64,000 nt of DNA, from contig NZ_QGOL01000006.1 of the NCBI RefSeq assembly GCF_003259255.1, positions 62,001 through 126,000 of the forward strand, read 5' to 3'. Below are positions 63,182 to 64,000 of this stretch, piece by piece. Each line of letters starts with the position of its first letter. Position 1 is the stretch's first letter. The notes below the pieces were generated by a model. That model did no database searches and was not told where the DNA came from. It saw nothing but the letters and a program-made list of their open reading frames with translations. This stretch comes from Algoriphagus litoralis. Lineage in GTDB: Bacteria; Bacteroidota; Bacteroidia; Cytophagales; Cyclobacteriaceae. Position numbers and translations under genes: made by a program.

Positions 63182-63772
63182 TTATTCAAAGTGGATGGTT
63201 TTACTTCTTCCTTTTGCGTCTTCTAGATAAATATAGACATCCTCTGGGGAAACGCCTTTCAATTTGAAGTTTTTCTTAAAACCTTCCGGCTGGGAAACTT
63301 CCTCAGTATGAATGGCCTTGTTGGTAGATTCAGTCCGGATCTCCACTTGTACTCCCGGCTCTTCTAGGCCAATGACTACTAAGTTTAGTGTTTCGTCATC
63401 GAGAACTTTTCCGTATGCCATCAGTGGAAGCTCAGCAATCGGGGCCGGATGCTCAAATGTAGCCACGGTATACACTACTTCTTCCTCATCAGTGCTGATT
63501 TTGACTTGATATTCCCCGCATGGCAGACTTGTTAAGTTGTAAGGAATCACCAGATCTCCTTCTCCTACGTTTACTTTGCGTTGGTGAAGTTTTCTGCCAG
63601 ACTCGTCAAAGAGCGAAACTTTGGCTTCGCCTACCCCGCCTTTAAGTAGGACGTTTACTTTTTTGAAATTTGCCTTTACGTTTGACAATGCCATCAAATC
63701 ATCGGCTGCATGGGCTGCGAGGCTGCTAAAAGATAAAGCTCCTGCAAGTGCGAAAGTGAATAAGGTTTTCAT
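63182..63772 (-). CDS. secreted protein with paired beta domains
   Basis: A 196-residue secreted protein (leader FTFALAGALSFSSLAAHA). The mature part has two beta-sandwich-like halves; the first has SLFDESGRKLHQRKVNVGEG and YNLTSLPCGEYQVKIST, which recalls secretion-type or DUF3244-like domains; the second has VVIGLEEPGVQVEIRTEST. No catalytic motif. A long leader hairpin directly abuts the start codon. Confidence 0.8.
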   Translation of the reverse strand: MKTLFTFALAGALSFSSLAAHAADDLMALSNVKANFKKVNVLLKGGVGEAKVSLFDESGRKLHQRKVNVGEGDLVIPYNLTSLPCGEYQVKISTDEEEVVYTVATFEHPAPIAELPLMAYGKVLDDETLNLVVIGLEEPGVQVEIRTESTNKAIHTEEVSQPEGFKKNFKLKGVSPEDVYIYLEDAKGRSKTIHFE

Positions 63773-63829
63773 AAATGTGTTGGTTTAGTGTTGTGCTTAT
63801 CCTTATGCGAAGCACATACCAACACATTT
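63773..63829 (-). promoter_or_regulatory. 57-base nested leader hairpin abutting a start codon
   Basis: AAATGTGTTGGT (63773-63784) is perfectly inverted at 63818-63829. Inside it TGTGCTT (63792-63798) pairs with AAGCACA (63810-63816), with an 11-base loop. On the minus strand the outer arm ends at base 63773 and the ATG starts at 63772, so the folded mRNA would bury the ribosome-binding region. The remaining bases to the window end (63830-64000) show no gene. Confidence 0.55.
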
Positions 63830-64000
63830 TGGCATGCCTGAATGGGGTAAAAAGGGCCCTGAGAAATTAGGGTATTTTAAATCTTTTATCTAAAAATCAG
63901 ATCCACAAAGAAACGATTTGGTAATCCATACTTGGTCGATCTTGGGATTTTAGCGTTTTTTTGTCACAAGAGCGGACAGATTTGGCTAAAAACTGAAAAA

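Noticed and set aside
1..64000. tRNA, rRNA, tmRNA, CRISPR array or intact insertion sequence
   Set aside because: No cloverleaf, conserved rRNA sequence, regular direct-repeat array or transposase frame was recognised by reading; a tRNAscan/Infernal search would be decisive.

Overview
The window looks like a chromosomal segment of a Bacteroidota bacterium, most likely of the Cyclobacteriaceae (Algoriphagus-like). The signs are TonB-dependent receptor and HAEPLYID-type outer-membrane proteins, many small lipoproteins, DUF4920, DUF983 and DUF6266 proteins, promoters of the TTG / TAnnTTTG type, and AT-rich leaders with few Shine-Dalgarno sites. This assignment is inference from protein families; no rRNA or other marker gene is present.

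Region by region. 1-4.3 kb (minus strand): an arsenosugar biosynthesis operon (AhpD-like peroxidase, radical-SAM ArsS, DUF2064 sugar transferase, ArsM, an exported protein, a second glycosyltransferase cut by the window edge), divergent from a 1-Cys peroxiredoxin. 5.2-11.1 kb: galacturonate catabolism (KDPG aldolase, KDG kinase, altronate dehydratase, tagaturonate reductase). 11.1-16.2 kb: a TetR / ABC / HlyD / TolC export operon whose ABC ATPase has lost most catalytic motifs. 16.3-21.9 kb: small conserved proteins and a phosphoserine phosphatase-phosphoglycerate dehydrogenase fusion. 21.9-25.3 kb: sugar-nucleotide and glycosyltransferase genes. 25.4-26.3 kb: a secreted-protein gene interrupted by one in-frame stop codon. 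26.4-43.4 kb: mainly housekeeping and envelope genes (proC, gatB, alaS, dgkA, a cytochrome-c dehydrogenase-like lipoprotein, OmpA, a cyclophilin). 43.5-47.7 kb: an Rrf2 regulator, a TonB receptor and a TauE/SafE permease. The receptor and the permease share a near-identical palindrome in their promoters, and a weaker version lies before the peroxiredoxin.

47.8-55.7 kb is the accessory island. A type I restriction specificity (hsdS) remnant is followed by two toxin-antitoxin-chaperone (TAC) modules facing each other. Each has a RelE/HigB-like toxin, an XRE antitoxin and a SecB-like chaperone in that order. The first continues into a two-helix membrane protein and a proline-rich 37-residue peptide. 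Next to them is a third pair, an XRE-ImmA/IrrE metallopeptidase overlapping a PIN-type nuclease, with its own inverted-repeat operator. Two closely spaced but dissimilar TAC modules with auxiliary genes are the strongest candidate here for an undescribed arrangement.

55.8-64 kb: a MATE exporter, fatty-acid activation and oxidation genes, an MTR-kinase-like kinase with an exported ADP-ribosylglycohydrolase, and a secreted protein whose start codon abuts a long leader hairpin. No tRNA, rRNA, CRISPR array or intact insertion sequence was recognised.
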